NCBI GenBank assembly: GCA_029641185.1
Contig: JAPWGK010000031.1
Coordinates: 186,001 to 250,000, forward strand
DNA from: Pseudofabraea citricarpa
Lineage: Eukaryota; Ascomycota; Leotiomycetes; Helotiales; Dermateaceae
Reading direction: 5' to 3'
Length of the DNA stretch: 64,000 bases
Below the pieces are notes generated by a model. That model made no database searches. It had not been told where the DNA came from and was given only the letters and a program-made list of their open reading frames with translations. How positions within the stretch are numbered: the stretch's first letter is position 1; every line of letters starts with the position of its first letter. Of the stretch, positions 46,263 to 57,376 are shown in pieces. Position numbers and translations under genes: made by a program.

Positions 46263-47443
46263 TCGATTCAAACAATCATTTTGTCATTTTTGTTCTTTTT
46301 TGACATTATGATAATTCCCACCAATCAATGAAATTTTTGGTCTGAAGGGCCAAATTCTTGAAACATGCTTACAAAATTTATTCTTTTTCTCCTTCTTTTT
46401 ACCCCCATTCCAACGACCACGCGAAGCGAGACACAGGTACCCACTCGATCCGAAAGATATCTAGCTTTTCAACTATTTATACTTTGACATATTTTGATTG
46501 ATTCTTTGTCAGATAAGGCGAATGCATTCATGGTTTGAATATTAACATACATGTAATATTAACCTATTTCTCGCCGCCTGTGGCTAGCCAGCCCCCTTCG
46601 ATCTTTTTCAAATGGCATCTCCGGTGAATGAACATAATAATAATTATACTGCGAATTGTATACGAGAGTTCCTTGCGTGTTACATCCTTTCTTTTCTTTC
46701 CACCAGATCTCACTGTGACACAGTGTCAAATATCCCGCCATGAAGTTGCCGCCCAGCAACTTTTCTTCGGACTTATTTATTATGAGCACCTCAGACTTTC
46801 AGCCATATGAATTTATGTCGGGAAATTCAGCGGGCAATGGTCTTACTACTACTATCAAAGGAAAATAAAACAATCAAGAAAAAGATGCCGAACTGTTGCT
46901 TAATTCCTGTTTCCGTCTCTGTCAGGCATATAATCTCAGTAAGACGCAGCTGGAAATTCTCACTGAGCGATGCAAGGCTACAAAGAAAGTTTGCACGAGT
47001 ATGTCTTGGAGGACTATGGTATTGTTTACACAGGATTGGAAGAGACATTACGGGCCTGCGTAAGATACCAGTCTATAAAACCCGCAAGTTGGTTTAATCC
47101 AAATCCCCTAATTTATTTTACACAGGGTTCGAAATGACCTCCATGGGTATACCCTTTACCTTTTTAAAATTCCTCTTTTGAATGTTTTGATTTAGGAAGC
47201 AAAATTATGCAAAGCAAGAGACTCCTAACATCGGTACATATATATCAATCGAGAGGCAGAGTGCAGGGAAATCTCTTAACCTAGATGTAGGTAAACATCA
47301 CTCAAGAGTTTCCACCACAATATTTTCTTATTGTTTATGCCGCTAGCCTCTCGAATCGAATTGAAGTTTTATGCCATAGTGGAGTCTTCCATGGTGCCAG
47401 AAGTACTACTTTAATCCTTCATAAGATAAAATAAGAACTCTTC
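46263..47443. other. A+T-rich spacer downstream of the tRNA
   Basis: No supported gene. ORFs at 46559-46789 (-) and 46807-47097 (+) show no family features. T runs just after the tRNA fit a Pol III terminator. Confidence 0.5.
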
Positions 47444-48325
47444 TCATCCACTCATAGCTTCACCAAGCACCTCCCCGAAAGTTTTCAAATTTGGACCGTC
47501 ATCAAAAATTGCAAAGACAATCTCCTCAATACCAGCCGCTTCGCTCTCTCTTCTCTTGGTTCCCAAAATAACCTTCTTAAAGATCTCCGCGACCTCACGA
47601 ATCGGGTTCTTATAAGCACCACAACCAAGCGCGCCGAGAACAAGATGTGTAATGCCCTTTTGCCTCGCAATCTGCAATATCAAGCGAATCTTCGTTGTCA
47701 TGATCTCTCTATCATTCTCTGTTGCATAGACCTCCATGCCGTATTCCTTGCGATCTTTGTCGGGGTTCTTGAGCGCTGCACACGAAATGACATCGACGTA
47801 ATTCCATTGCGACTTTGGGAGAATTTCAGACGTGAAGGGTGTGGAAGACCGGAAGATTAACACATCTGGTGAGTAGATAGCGCTCAGTTGTGGAAGGCGG
47901 TATGACTGGGTTGAGATGCTTGCATAGAGTGTACTCCGCATACAGAGCGACTCCTCCTGTGCGGCAGCTCCGTTCAATAAGCCTCCACCGGGTTGTAAGG
48001 CAGATGCCATATTCAAGACTCCAACTCTAGCCTTTGAATGTGCAGGGAGAGCGTCTAGAATGGCTTGTGCCGCGTTGAATGTGTCTGACTGGACGACCCG
48101 TACTTTCGGGAGCACTGACGTTTCTTGAATCGAAGTTTCTGCATTGTTGCTAGGTGAGTAAGCAATGAGTTCTGTATTTTCAATTCCGGCTTGAGCTCGA
48201 GGTGACGAGCGGATGATGTTTGGAAGCGTGTTGTTGATTGTCTCTTTGGCTCTCTTGGCTCTTTCTCGCTTGTTGATAGACAGTGACGAAGCATCTGCGG
48301 GTTTGGACGAGGACGAGGACGACAT
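47444..48325 (-). CDS. poly(ADP-ribose) glycohydrolase-type macrodomain protein (DUF2263)
   Basis: Intronless, 293 residues. The catalytic signature GGG-x7-QEE is present (QPGGGLLNGAAAQEESLC, about 135-153), as in bacterial and fungal-type PARGs that cleave ADP-ribose polymers. The flanking macrodomain strands are visible: VGVLNMASALQPGGG, SPDVLIFRS, NYVDVISCAALK, MTTKIRLILQIARQKGITHL and LVLGALGCGAYKNP, which covers the second ligand loop. EIVFAIFDDGPN forms the last strand. The N-terminal 80 residues are polar. The role in reversing protein ADP-ribosylation is inferred from the family. Neither a PARP nor another NAD-related gene is in this window. Confidence 0.92.
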   Translation of the reverse strand: MSSSSSSKPADASSLSINKRERAKRAKETINNTLPNIIRSSPRAQAGIENTELIAYSPSNNAETSIQETSVLPKVRVVQSDTFNAAQAILDALPAHSKARVGVLNMASALQPGGGLLNGAAAQEESLCMRSTLYASISTQSYRLPQLSAIYSPDVLIFRSSTPFTSEILPKSQWNYVDVISCAALKNPDKDRKEYGMEVYATENDREIMTTKIRLILQIARQKGITHLVLGALGCGAYKNPIREVAEIFKKVILGTKRRESEAAGIEEIVFAIFDDGPNLKTFGEVLGEAMSG

Positions 48326-49659
48326 TGTTCTTGCGTAATGTCCTGTTGTATATATGATGAAAGTTAGTGGTGGTAAATGAAAAAGAGTCGAGTGTGATTT
48401 GAAATGAAGTACTTATGTAAAAGGAAGGAACTGCGGCAGTGTTTACTTCCTCAGCTCGGCAGGTGAGTCACCTGGAAAAACCACAGCCACATCACATGCA
48501 TCAAGACAGTCCAAGAATCTCTCTATCCCAGGGGCAGACTGGCACTAGAAATAATTATAATCATTAATTGCAAGAAACAGGGCGTTCAACAAATTGTTTA
48601 ATTTAGCGAGCTTATTCTTCAGCTCTTCAGTTGAGCAGGCATACCTCAGTCATTATGGACAGCTTTATCTTCGGATAGTGCATGCAAATTCGAACATTTG
48701 ACTGTACTATAGTTTCCGGCAGTCTTCTGTCTCGAAAATAGTGGCATCAAAAACTCAGGTTGCATTCTTATGGACTACTAGCTATATTCTGGACTATATG
48801 TCAGAGGACTTCTTCGGGGCAGGTTCTATCCGGTCATGAAATTAGTATTATCAAATTACTATACATCATCTGCGTGAGCTTCTCTTTTGTTGCACTGGAA
48901 ATCATCTTTTTGTTTTGGTTCTTTTCCAGAATGAAGGTCATGCTAGCATCTGCTTCGTTGTATTCTATCCTTGCTGAATCTCAAACTTTTCCAAAAGCCA
49001 GTGTTTTGAACTCTGGTTGGCTCTCTTTCATGAATCTAGCCTTGAGCTGAAGTCGACATCTCGTTGATGTTGCCTACTTTTCCAAAAATATCTTTCGGGC
49101 TTGGATTCGCCATGTCGTTCCTCTCGATCATCTCTAGCTTGCGCTTTTTGTCATTTGTGTGTTTGTCCCAGAACCATTCCTCGTTCGGGCAGATCTGTAG
49201 CAGGCCCCATGTTTCCATTCTCTTTCCTCCCTGGCATTGTACGCCGGTATCATGAGCCATTTATCGATGTGCCTTTGACTAGCTAAACTCGGAATCGTCA
49301 GGTGTGTTTGCAAGTTCCGCCGTCTTCCAACTTGAAGATGCAGATGATGATTAGAACGCAGAGATTCTGAATGAATAATATCAGACTCTAGGTGGGGGTA
49401 GATGCTACATAACTGCTACCCTGCGTGTTAACCCGACAATTAGGCGAGTAACTTCCAACTCACCCCGCGCAATCATTTCATCCTCCTCCTCCTTCTTCTT
49501 CTCCTCCTCCTCCTCCTCCTCCCTGCTCTCCTCGGTTTTTCTTCTTCTTGTCTAACAACCACAACAACAACCACCACTCTAAACCCTTTCTCGATCTTGT
49601 AAGCTCCCATCTTACTTCTTGATACTCTGCTAACTTCCAAGAATCACGTTCTTACGAAT
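48326..49659. other. divergent spacer PARG-like gene / 49,660 gene
   Basis: No firm gene. On the minus strand, 49260-49036 and continuing in another frame to about 48860 gives protein-like text (MAHDTGVQCQGGKRMETWGL; then ELKARFMKESQPEFKTLAFG), broken by a frame change and a stop. This may be a gene remnant or chance. A CT-rich microsatellite-like tract lies at 49484-49550. Confidence 0.4.
49484..49528. repeat. CTC/CTT trinucleotide tract
   Basis: A run of CCT, CTT and CTC triplets lies about 130-180 bp upstream of the 49,660 start codon. Pyrimidine tracts of this kind are common in fungal core promoters. Confidence 0.8.
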
Positions 49660-51167
49660 ATGACTTCGCGCGTTCCAGACACGAGTCCTCTTGAGGACTC
49701 AGTCCAATCAAATTCTGGCCTTCACAAGATATATCCTGATATTCTAGACTTTTATTCTCTGGAAGATGGAAATTTTCAAGAAAACTTCTCCTTCCGCGAC
49801 CAAGTAAGACACACCCCGGCCCCTTGACACTCGCGATTCATATCCTGAGGTCTATAATAATGCTCTCCAAAACAGAAATTCCAGCTCGCCAAATCTTCCC
49901 AAATCGATCTAGAGCGGTTGTCTACCATTCTGGATCACAACCTAGATTTTTTCCACGAGCATACTTCGATCCAGGTTAAAGAGAAATTGGAAGATTCTGG
50001 AACGTCTTTGGAGGTGTGGAGGAGAATTTGGACCAATGTCAAATTCATGATCCGCGCCATGATCGATCCCTCACCCGAATACATGCCCAATAAACTCCCT
50101 GTCTTAATAAAAGCCTTTCGCCTCATGTTTTATATGAAATCTTTTGTCGCCAAGGCTAAACTACTTGACCAAAAGAAATTGGAAGAAGACTTTCAATATA
50201 TCCACTTGATGTTAGAGGAGCGCACCGAAACCATTTTAGGAGAAAATATTCCTGCTTTCCTTGCCGGATTAAGCCAGCATACGCTCCTTGAATCAAATCA
50301 TGACTTTCAGACTCTACCTTCCAGGTTTGAAAACCTCATTAAGCATACCGTCGCTGAAGGCAACGTGAGTACTAGATTTATTTGTTGTAGAAATTGGCAC
50401 TGACGATAACTAGGAAGAAGAAACGAAGAGCTCAGACGATTTTAATCCTCATGATTCCTTGGACTTCGATCAAGAAGCTGAGGTGGAGCTGAATGATGGT
50501 CCAGCAATAAGCGTCTCGGTTTCTACCTTCAAAAAGTACTTCTTCCCCGAGAAAATCCAAGGTAAGTCTTGACACGAGCCAAAAGTCCTAAAGTAGGTCT
50601 ATGCTCTAACCCTTCTGACCAGATCCTGCTTTACAAACTGGGCCCTTCGGAAGCGAGGGAAAAACGGTTCTCGAGAATTCACAAAAGTCGAAAACCACCC
50701 AGACAAACTATTTTTCTGCCAAATCCAAATCCACAGCTTGCGAAAAAGCAGCAGAACGTTCCAACCCCGAGGAAGTTGATCTAGAAGCACTATTGGCAGA
50801 GGGCAAAGAGTTTGGACTGGGTTCTAGCGATGACGAGTTCAGAGAACTTCGCAAACTAAACGACAGGCTGAAAGCAGCACAGGCCCGGGGCAAAAAAGTA
50901 GCAGATATAAAGGACAAGATAGAAGAAAAAAAGAAGAAACAAGAACGCTTCTTCGTAAAGTTACAACAGACAAAAGATTTGGTGGCTAAGAATTTGGCAG
51001 AAGTAGCAGCGACCACTCGAGAGGACGAAGAGGCCATCAAAAAAATTAAGAAGGAGCTTGGAAACAAAAAGAGAGGTCGCGAGGATAGCTTGGAGGGTCA
51101 GGAAGACTCAGATTCAGAAATAAGTTTCACTCCTAAGAAGAAACCCAATTGCCGACTGCGCCGATGA
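49660..51167 (+). CDS. unrecognised protein with probable frame break near its 3' end
   Basis: Four exons: 49660-49803, 49876-50364, 50414-50561 and 50623-51167, giving 441 residues; introns 49-72 nt with good borders. I do not recognise the family. The N-terminal two thirds are helical and soluble (for example IDLERLSTILDHNLDFFHEH and IWTNVKFMIRAMIDPSPEYM). Then comes an acidic stretch, a motif-like TFKKYFFPEKIQDP, a Ser/Lys-rich linker, and a long charged coiled coil (about 340-420) rich in Lys/Glu. The annotated stop at 51165 follows PKKKPNCRLRR. A +1-shifted frame from 51151 stays open to a TGA at 51256-51258 and reads ADCADEDLDVETLEDLEDEN then TNRTWGDLR, far more protein-like than the present end. 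One extra base in the CCC near 51146 would explain it. The gene is convergent with the next one. Confidence 0.7.
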
Positions 51168-51528
51168 GGATCTAGATGTCGAAACTCTCGAGGATCTTGA
51201 AGACGAAAATTATATCGCGAGATCTCAGACGAACAGAACCTGGGGAGACCTCAGATGATCGGTTATGAAGTTTAATCAGAATATGTGATTTGGAGCGAGG
51301 TTTTCTTCTTTAGCGAGCTCATTACACGTCAAACCAAGCGAGCACATCATCACTTCTCTTAGATGAAAGACGCAGCAAATAAAATCAAAGCGCATTGAAA
51401 ACAAACCTCCTAGTACGCCAGCCATCTACACGTGCATTCACCCCCCCTGATAACCCAACTCCAAACAAGATCTTCCCTAAAACCCCTCACCCGTCTGCAA
51501 GTATCCTTCATTCCCATTCCGTTTCCCC

Positions 51529-52776
51529 TCAACGCGGCCCAAGATGCTCTGTCAACTCACTTCCATGCCAAGCGTTAAAAGGGACTCTCTTAAAGGACAA
51601 GAGATCTATAGATCTGAGCGAGTCGCGGACATAGGCATCCGAGTCGTCGAATCCCGCCCAAGGACTGCTGGCGCTGCCCAAGGAAACCGTTTCCGTCATG
51701 GAGAAGGTCACATCGTCGATGATGATCTCGTCAAATTGTGCCATCACATTATCCTCGGCGGATTCCTCTGTCGTCTGGAGGAGTGCCCTTCCCAGAACGC
51801 TGGCATTCCAGCCCATCCTCCACTTGTTGGGCCTCTTCTCGCGCGCGATGCAGCGCCCGCTGTTCCGGTTGATGAGGTAGTCGATCATGGCGCAGATGAT
51901 GGTGCGGAAGAGACGCAGGGCGAACTTCTGATGGCGATCGATGAGGAGCGGCAGGTCACAGAGATCGTTGAAAAGCCTCTTCTTGAGAGCCTCCTCGTCG
52001 GACTCCCGGAGAAGCTTCGCCAGATCAGTGCTGGGCAGGAGGCCCGTTTTGGTGATGTCCTGGATCATGTCATAGACCTCGTCCCATCTGAGCCCCAGGT
52101 TTTTGGCTCCCTCTGCTGCTGCCGAAACCCGGGGTGTTTTTCTTGGACGGGGTCTTGGAGTGAACCGGGCGAGTTCAGCGTACTCCTCTTGCAGATCCTT
52201 GCCAAAGTCTGCCCAGTAACCCAGGTCGCATTTTTCCCAGCCCATGATCCGCTCTGACTCGCTAGATGCTTCCAATCGATCGCAGACCTCGGTGGCGATG
52301 TGGCCATACCAATCGAAGAGGCGTGCTCGCAGGAGGAGGTGCATCTGTCGCTCAGGGACCATCTGATTGGTGAGCCAAGAAGGTGGAATATCTTCCGGGC
52401 AGCGACGTGCTACGTGGAATCCCAGAGAGTATATTATATACCTCCAGTTCTCCTGCTGCTGTAGGAAATTCCGTCGCGCTTCCCCGTGAGGCATGTCCTG
52501 TGCCCGCTGGTATTTCAACAACCATTGGCTTGCTCTGGCGAGCACGGAACATGCCCGTGTGTGAAGTGGTGCCACGAATCTGTGGGTTGCCATGGGGTGG
52601 GCATGACGAAGTATCCGCTCTAATTGTATAGGGCGGTATCTCGGAAGATCTACCTCACCGCGAGGTCGAGGGTAGATGATGACGCCCTCGTTGAGAGTAT
52701 CCGGGATGCATGAGGGCTTGACATTGTAGAGGAGCATTTGATGAATAGTATCATGTCTCACCTGATCTGACGACAT
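51529..52776 (-). CDS. unrecognised 415-residue protein
   Basis: Intronless ORF, starting MSSDQVRHDTIHQML. I do not recognise a family. Composition is that of a soluble, mostly alpha-helical protein with many Trp, Arg and Leu (LLKYQRAQDMPHGEARRNFL, HLLLRARLFDWYGHIATEV, KFALRLFRTIICAMIDYLIN). A basic, Pro-rich patch (FTPRPRPRKTPR) lies near 210-220. The C terminus is acidic. No signal peptide or clear membrane helix. The high G+C and clean codon pattern relative to the adjacent A+T-rich stretch support a real gene, perhaps lineage-specific. Confidence 0.7.
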   Translation of the reverse strand: MSSDQVRHDTIHQMLLYNVKPSCIPDTLNEGVIIYPRPRGEVDLPRYRPIQLERILRHAHPMATHRFVAPLHTRACSVLARASQWLLKYQRAQDMPHGEARRNFLQQQENWRYIIYSLGFHVARRCPEDIPPSWLTNQMVPERQMHLLLRARLFDWYGHIATEVCDRLEASSESERIMGWEKCDLGYWADFGKDLQEEYAELARFTPRPRPRKTPRVSAAAEGAKNLGLRWDEVYDMIQDITKTGLLPSTDLAKLLRESDEEALKKRLFNDLCDLPLLIDRHQKFALRLFRTIICAMIDYLINRNSGRCIAREKRPNKWRMGWNASVLGRALLQTTEESAEDNVMAQFDEIIIDDVTFSMTETVSLGSASSPWAGFDDSDAYVRDSLRSIDLLSFKRVPFNAWHGSELTEHLGPR

Positions 52777-52856
52777 CGCGAACGATAGGTGTTGTAGTTG
52801 TTGAGCAGACTGCTGTCGTACCGAGAGAAGCTAAGCGAAGAGAGAAGAGTAGATGA

Positions 52857-52879
52857 ATGTATGTATGTATGTATGTATG
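52857..52879. repeat. ATGT tetranucleotide microsatellite
   Basis: Five complete ATGT units plus ATG lie upstream of the 52,776 start codon. Confidence 0.9.
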
Positions 52880-53203
52880 AGAGTTGAAAGTAAGTCGGTC
52901 GAGTGGATAAGGAAGAGGAAGGAATCCGAGAACTTCTTGCCCTTATGTATCCAGAATTATTGCACTATTTTAGAGCTACCATTATATCTGCCCAGCTAGT
53001 GTCCAAAAATCAGTCGAGATCGTAAAGTGAAGTTAGCTTGGTTAAGCGACGCGTTGGCACTTAATATACGCTAACACGGTTCACTCCTGCTAGTTGGCTA
53101 CCTATACCATTAAACACGAGAGAGTATCGGCTAAGGGAAAGCGTCGCCTGCAGGAGTTTTAGCTAATAGCAAAGATAAGAGCATATAGCGTCATATACCT
53201 ATT

Positions 53204-53344
53204 CTCGCTGTGGTCAGAAAACTTGGTACACCAAACCTTTACCGATACCGTAGTTAATTCTAATATATAGGGTAATTTGAATAACAAGAGTATTCTAGTT
53301 GCATCGGTCAATTTTGGTGTGCCAAGTTTTCTGTCCACAGCGAG
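53204..53344. mobile_element. MITE-like 141-bp element with 32-bp terminal inverted repeats
   Basis: The left end (53204-53235, starting CTCGCTGTGGTCAGAAAAC) and the right end (53313-53344) are inverted copies of one another over 32 nt with two mismatches. The element is flanked directly by CTATT on both sides (53199-53203 and 53345-53349), a 5-bp target-site duplication. The 77-bp interior is A+T-rich and has no coding capacity. This is the structure of a non-autonomous DNA transposon. The superfamily is not assigned: a TA duplication (Tc1/mariner, Pogo) is possible if the ends are drawn slightly differently, but then the ends would not pair evenly. Confidence 0.8.
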
Positions 53345-53796
53345 CTATTTAAAGTTTTACCTATCTCTAATGTGATACGTTCCCTCTGCAGCTCTCAAGC
53401 GCAAACCATACCGTGCAATAATAAGAGATGGAATTGATTAGTTAAGTATAGGACGAACGCCACCAAGAATTGACCGTTTATGCCAGCGTCCACCAAGGTT
53501 TACGGATATTGAACACATACACTTATGAATTAGCTTATGTGCAGCTTGAGCCATTTGAGATTCGATCCACAAGTCTTACCTCTAAATCATTGGCATGATA
53601 ATTACAGAGACCAATGATCCTGTTTTTGCAATCAAATCTAATTGTTTGGAAGAGTAACAATTTCACAATGATTTCACAGCGAGTATACGTAGATGCAAAG
53701 AAGAATATGCTCTAATTTTACGTGGTCTGGGACCGGGATATTAACGAGCTAAGAAAGCGAGAAGGAAAACAAACAAATCTACTTCAACAATACTCC

Positions 53797-56700
53797 TTAA
53801 TTAGCTTTGCCCTTCCCCTTGCCCTTTACTTCCAAGCTAGGAAACTCGTCTTCCGGCAAATCGTTCGGCGGAGAAGGCTGGTTTTGCAACCCAGCTGACT
53901 CTTTGCGACTTTGCTCCTCTGCCAAGCTTAGTTGCAATGCAAAATCCAGATCATCGGCTGCTATGCCCTCTGAGCTCTTGCTAATCTCTTTGCTAGATGA
54001 CCCCTTCGCTTTGATTCTGTGCCTTGAAGCTTTGCTAGTAGAGGGGCTGCTAGATGTAGATCTTCCGCTCTTCTTCGGCTTGTATGTAATCGGAATGTCA
54101 TACCCTCCACTACCACTGGCTCTAGGAGAGCGACCTTCCTCGTTGAGTCCATCAAGCAAGCTAAGTCGAATAGCTTCCTCAATATCGTGATTGAAGTCGT
54201 CATCAGTTTTAGTCTCTTTTCTTGGAGAGATTGTGCGGCCCACGATACTGCCTTCGGGAGTTACAGTCTCACTGCTCCAAGTACTCTGAGCCGAAGAGCT
54301 ATTGCCAAGAGGAGAATCTGCAAAATATCCAGCATCACTGATCCGTCGCTCCTCATCCTTTTGGAAAGTTTCTGCAGAAACCATTTCAGCATAGCGTAAC
54401 GCTTCTTCTTCAGTAAGACCACCGAGGCCCACACCGAATCTACCAGCAAGTCTTGCTTCCTCTCTGGCACGGCGCAACTTTTCAGCCTTCAGTTCTTCTT
54501 GTTCAGTGGCAATATAGTCCATTAAAGCGCCCCTTCCAGTGTTGGTGAAGCGATCTGGGCCACCATTGTGTCCACGCTCGCTTGAACGGCGGAGCTTGCG
54601 CTTCTTGCTGGTATATTGATCTGCAGCAGAAGAACTATACGACCAGTAGCGAAGATGCGTACCAAGAGATACCATACCGCGTAAGACAGTTGGATCAGGG
54701 TCTATGGCAATTGCCCCAGCAGCATAAAGGTTGATTCCCACACCGTATATGGAAGCCTCTGCCTGGACTAATCGGCGGCGGGCACGGGATGAGAAGCGAG
54801 AATTGAGCGTACGGACAGGCTGTAGAGTTGATGCTAGGGGATCCCATGCTTGTACGAGGCCATCGTTTCCACCATGAACGATGTAAAGAGCAGAGAGCGC
54901 AAGACAAGAAATTTGTGGCGAGTCTGTGTGAATTGTGCGCAACGCTTGGAGTTCGTTCACCAATACAGAGTTTGTCGACTGTGGCCCTCGCATATTCCAC
55001 ATGATAATCGTGCCAGTTTTGGTGCCTACAGCAAGGAATCGGGCTCGGTGACCAGGGATGTCTGCAGAAGACGCGGTGGATCCTTCGGCGGGAGTTGCAA
55101 ATGGTGATGATATGGCCGAGCTGCCATTAACAGTACGAAGGGGATCTTCGCCAACAGTCAAGAGAGCATAAGTAGACATGTCGATGGCACTCGTAGTAAT
55201 CTCTACTACAGGCTGATCCTTTAATGAAAGAGTTGACGTGCGCCACTCTTCTATCAAATTGGATGGGCTAGCCTTCATATTAGGACTCATGGGTGAAATT
55301 GGCGAGCGAACAGGTGAGCTATCCTTGATGGGGATTTCAAATTTTCCCCCACCAAAAAGGGAAGCAAACGGAACACCTTGAGCAGCCTTTGGTGGTGTCT
55401 TTGGCTGGGGATACTCTTCAAGTGATGCTTGCTCTGTGTTCCATCTAGTGAACCTTTTGATGCCAGCAGGCTCACCATCTTGGAGACCGCACCCAATGAC
55501 AAATACCCCTTCACCTGCACCATTGCCATCATCGCCTCCAAAGTCAACTTCGAGTCTGCGACGCATGTCCCATCCTTCGCACCACTTGCGGAAGTGCATA
55601 GGTCGAAATTTCAAGAACTTTTGTATCTCGAGGCTTTCGGCCATGATTTGTTCTCGTGATAAATTCATAGCCTTTGAAGATGACCTTGGCGAGTAGCTTC
55701 CATGGATTTCGGCCTCATGGTATGGATCATCTCTCGCTGTACGACGAGTAGGTTCTGCTAAGTTCCAGTAAGTCGTCCGACCCGCGTCCCATGCATTTTT
55801 ATTGGACACGAAGTCATCCAGCTTCGCATCAACGGACGGAGACGTTGGAGGCCTGGTCAAGTAATAAACTTCCCCAAGTGCATTTAGTGCAACTGCCCAG
55901 ATGCGACCAGCAGCTCTCCGAGAAGCATCGTAAGAATCATCGACTTTGATACCGATGATTGGAACTCCAGGACTCAGGATCCATCTTGCAGTTACCTGGC
56001 CCTTACCAATACGGCGACCCTGGGGGGAATCGCCACCTAGAGAGTAGGCGGTAATGATTCCAAATGTTGAACCACTTAAGATGCCAATGAGGTTGTCGGT
56101 AGCAACAGGAACTAAGTTTGATTTTGCGATCCAAACAGAGGATATAGCTTCAGTAAGACCTGGTATTTCAGGGATTCCAGATGCGGGATCTGAAAAATCA
56201 TTCGTCTGACCTAGAAATCGTCCGCGCATCTCATCTGAAGACCGATAATAGGCTTTACCGCCAGGGAAACCTTCTCCGTAGATGAGTCCGAAGGGCTGAG
56301 AAACATCCATCGTATTTGGGAGGCCTGCGGGCCCTTCGCCAGCTCCGTAAGGTAGATCCCCTACGAAGAGATCGGCAAACTGGGGGAGGGACTGAGGATC
56401 AGACAAACCCCAGTTGTCAATTTTACCAATATTGGGATCGCTGGTGCAGGCAGTACCTGATTCATCTGTACCATGAATAAACCGTGGGGACTTCTTTCCA
56501 TTGTTGAAAACAGCGTGGATGTGATTGATTGTAGTGAACAGCTGTGAGCTATACGTAACAACCGCGTTTGCGTTATTAGCTGCACTGTTAGATCGCGAGG
56601 ATGCACCATGACCTGGAGCAATTTGTGCAGGCTTCCCACGCCCAAGACTTCGCAGAAGACGTGTTCGTAAAATATACTCGCTACGCCAAGAAGCCAGACC

Positions 56701-57376
56701 AGTGAGTCGAGTGAAGAGACGCTGTTCTGCACGCAGTGCCTCACGTTCTTCTTGATCAGAGCCTCGCCGGTTGCCATGGAAAGATACATCGCCTTCAATC
56801 GCATCCTGACCTGGAAAGAATCGCGAGAATGCTATGCGCCAGGCATGGGGAGTCGTAACGAGATTGTAGAACCTCCGAGAGACGAGGGATACCGCTGAAA
56901 GTGAAGTTGCCGGTAGATGGGATAGAATGTGTGTTAAGACCTCTGATCGATGTTAGTCTTAGATCATTAAAACACGTCCCAGGGGGTGCATTACCATTCG
57001 GGAATGTATCAAGTTGTAGTCCATCAAGTTTGTTGTTCTTCCTCCTCACGATTTTGAAGCTAGGTCCTTCGCTTTGTTTCCGTGGTGGACTAGGTGATAG
57101 TGCATTCTCATATTCCGAAATGCGCTGAAAAGATGGTTTAGGACGGTTGCTTATCTCTTCGCTCAAGTTCAGTCGTAACAATTCCTGGACTCCATCCCCT
57201 GACGCGTCGCGTACATTGGCTTCGACAGGCTCACCTCGTCCCTCGTTCGAAGAACTATGCGAGACTGCGGATAGCAGCTGGTCAGGAAGAAAGCCATGTT
57301 GAATAGTGGGGGAGTTGTTCGATGCGTTGGTTGTGTTTAAAGCGCGTGTTGATGACTCGGTGGGCTCGGATTGCAT
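53797..57376 (-). CDS. F-box/WD40-type protein with two ubiquitin-interacting motifs
   Basis: Two exons on the minus strand: 57376-56995 and 56942-53797, giving 1175 residues; intron 52 nt, GTAATG..TCAG. The join creates a clear F-box at about 122-165: LDTFPNEVLTHILSHLPATS then SLVSRRFYNLV and HAWRIAFSRFFPG. Degenerate beta-propeller strands follow (VWIAKSNLVPVATDNLIGIL; RARFLAVGTKTGTIIMWNMR; IVHGGNDGLVQAWDPL), over about 400-900. A Lys/Arg/Glu coiled coil (about 940-990) precedes two UIM-like helices: DIEEAIRLSLLDG (about 1047-1060) and LDFALQLSLAEEQ (about 1120-1133). The protein ends in a Lys/Gly tail. F-box proteins recruit substrates to SCF ubiquitin ligases; the UIMs suggest it also binds ubiquitin itself. 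Substrate unknown. Confidence 0.88.

Larger units (their letters stand above)
52777..53796. other. A+T-rich spacer with microsatellite and MITE-like element
   Basis: Besides the ATGT run and the inverted-repeat element listed separately, no gene was seen. Near 53556-53598 (minus) there are A-box-like and B-box-like strings only a few bases apart, too close for a tRNA. Confidence 0.5.

Noticed and set aside
46807..47097. 96-codon plus-strand ORF near the tRNA
   Set aside because: Composition is that of random A+T-rich translation, with no support.
51544..52257. 237-codon plus-strand ORF
   Set aside because: Antisense shadow of the 415-residue minus-strand gene; G+C-rich codons leave the other strand open.
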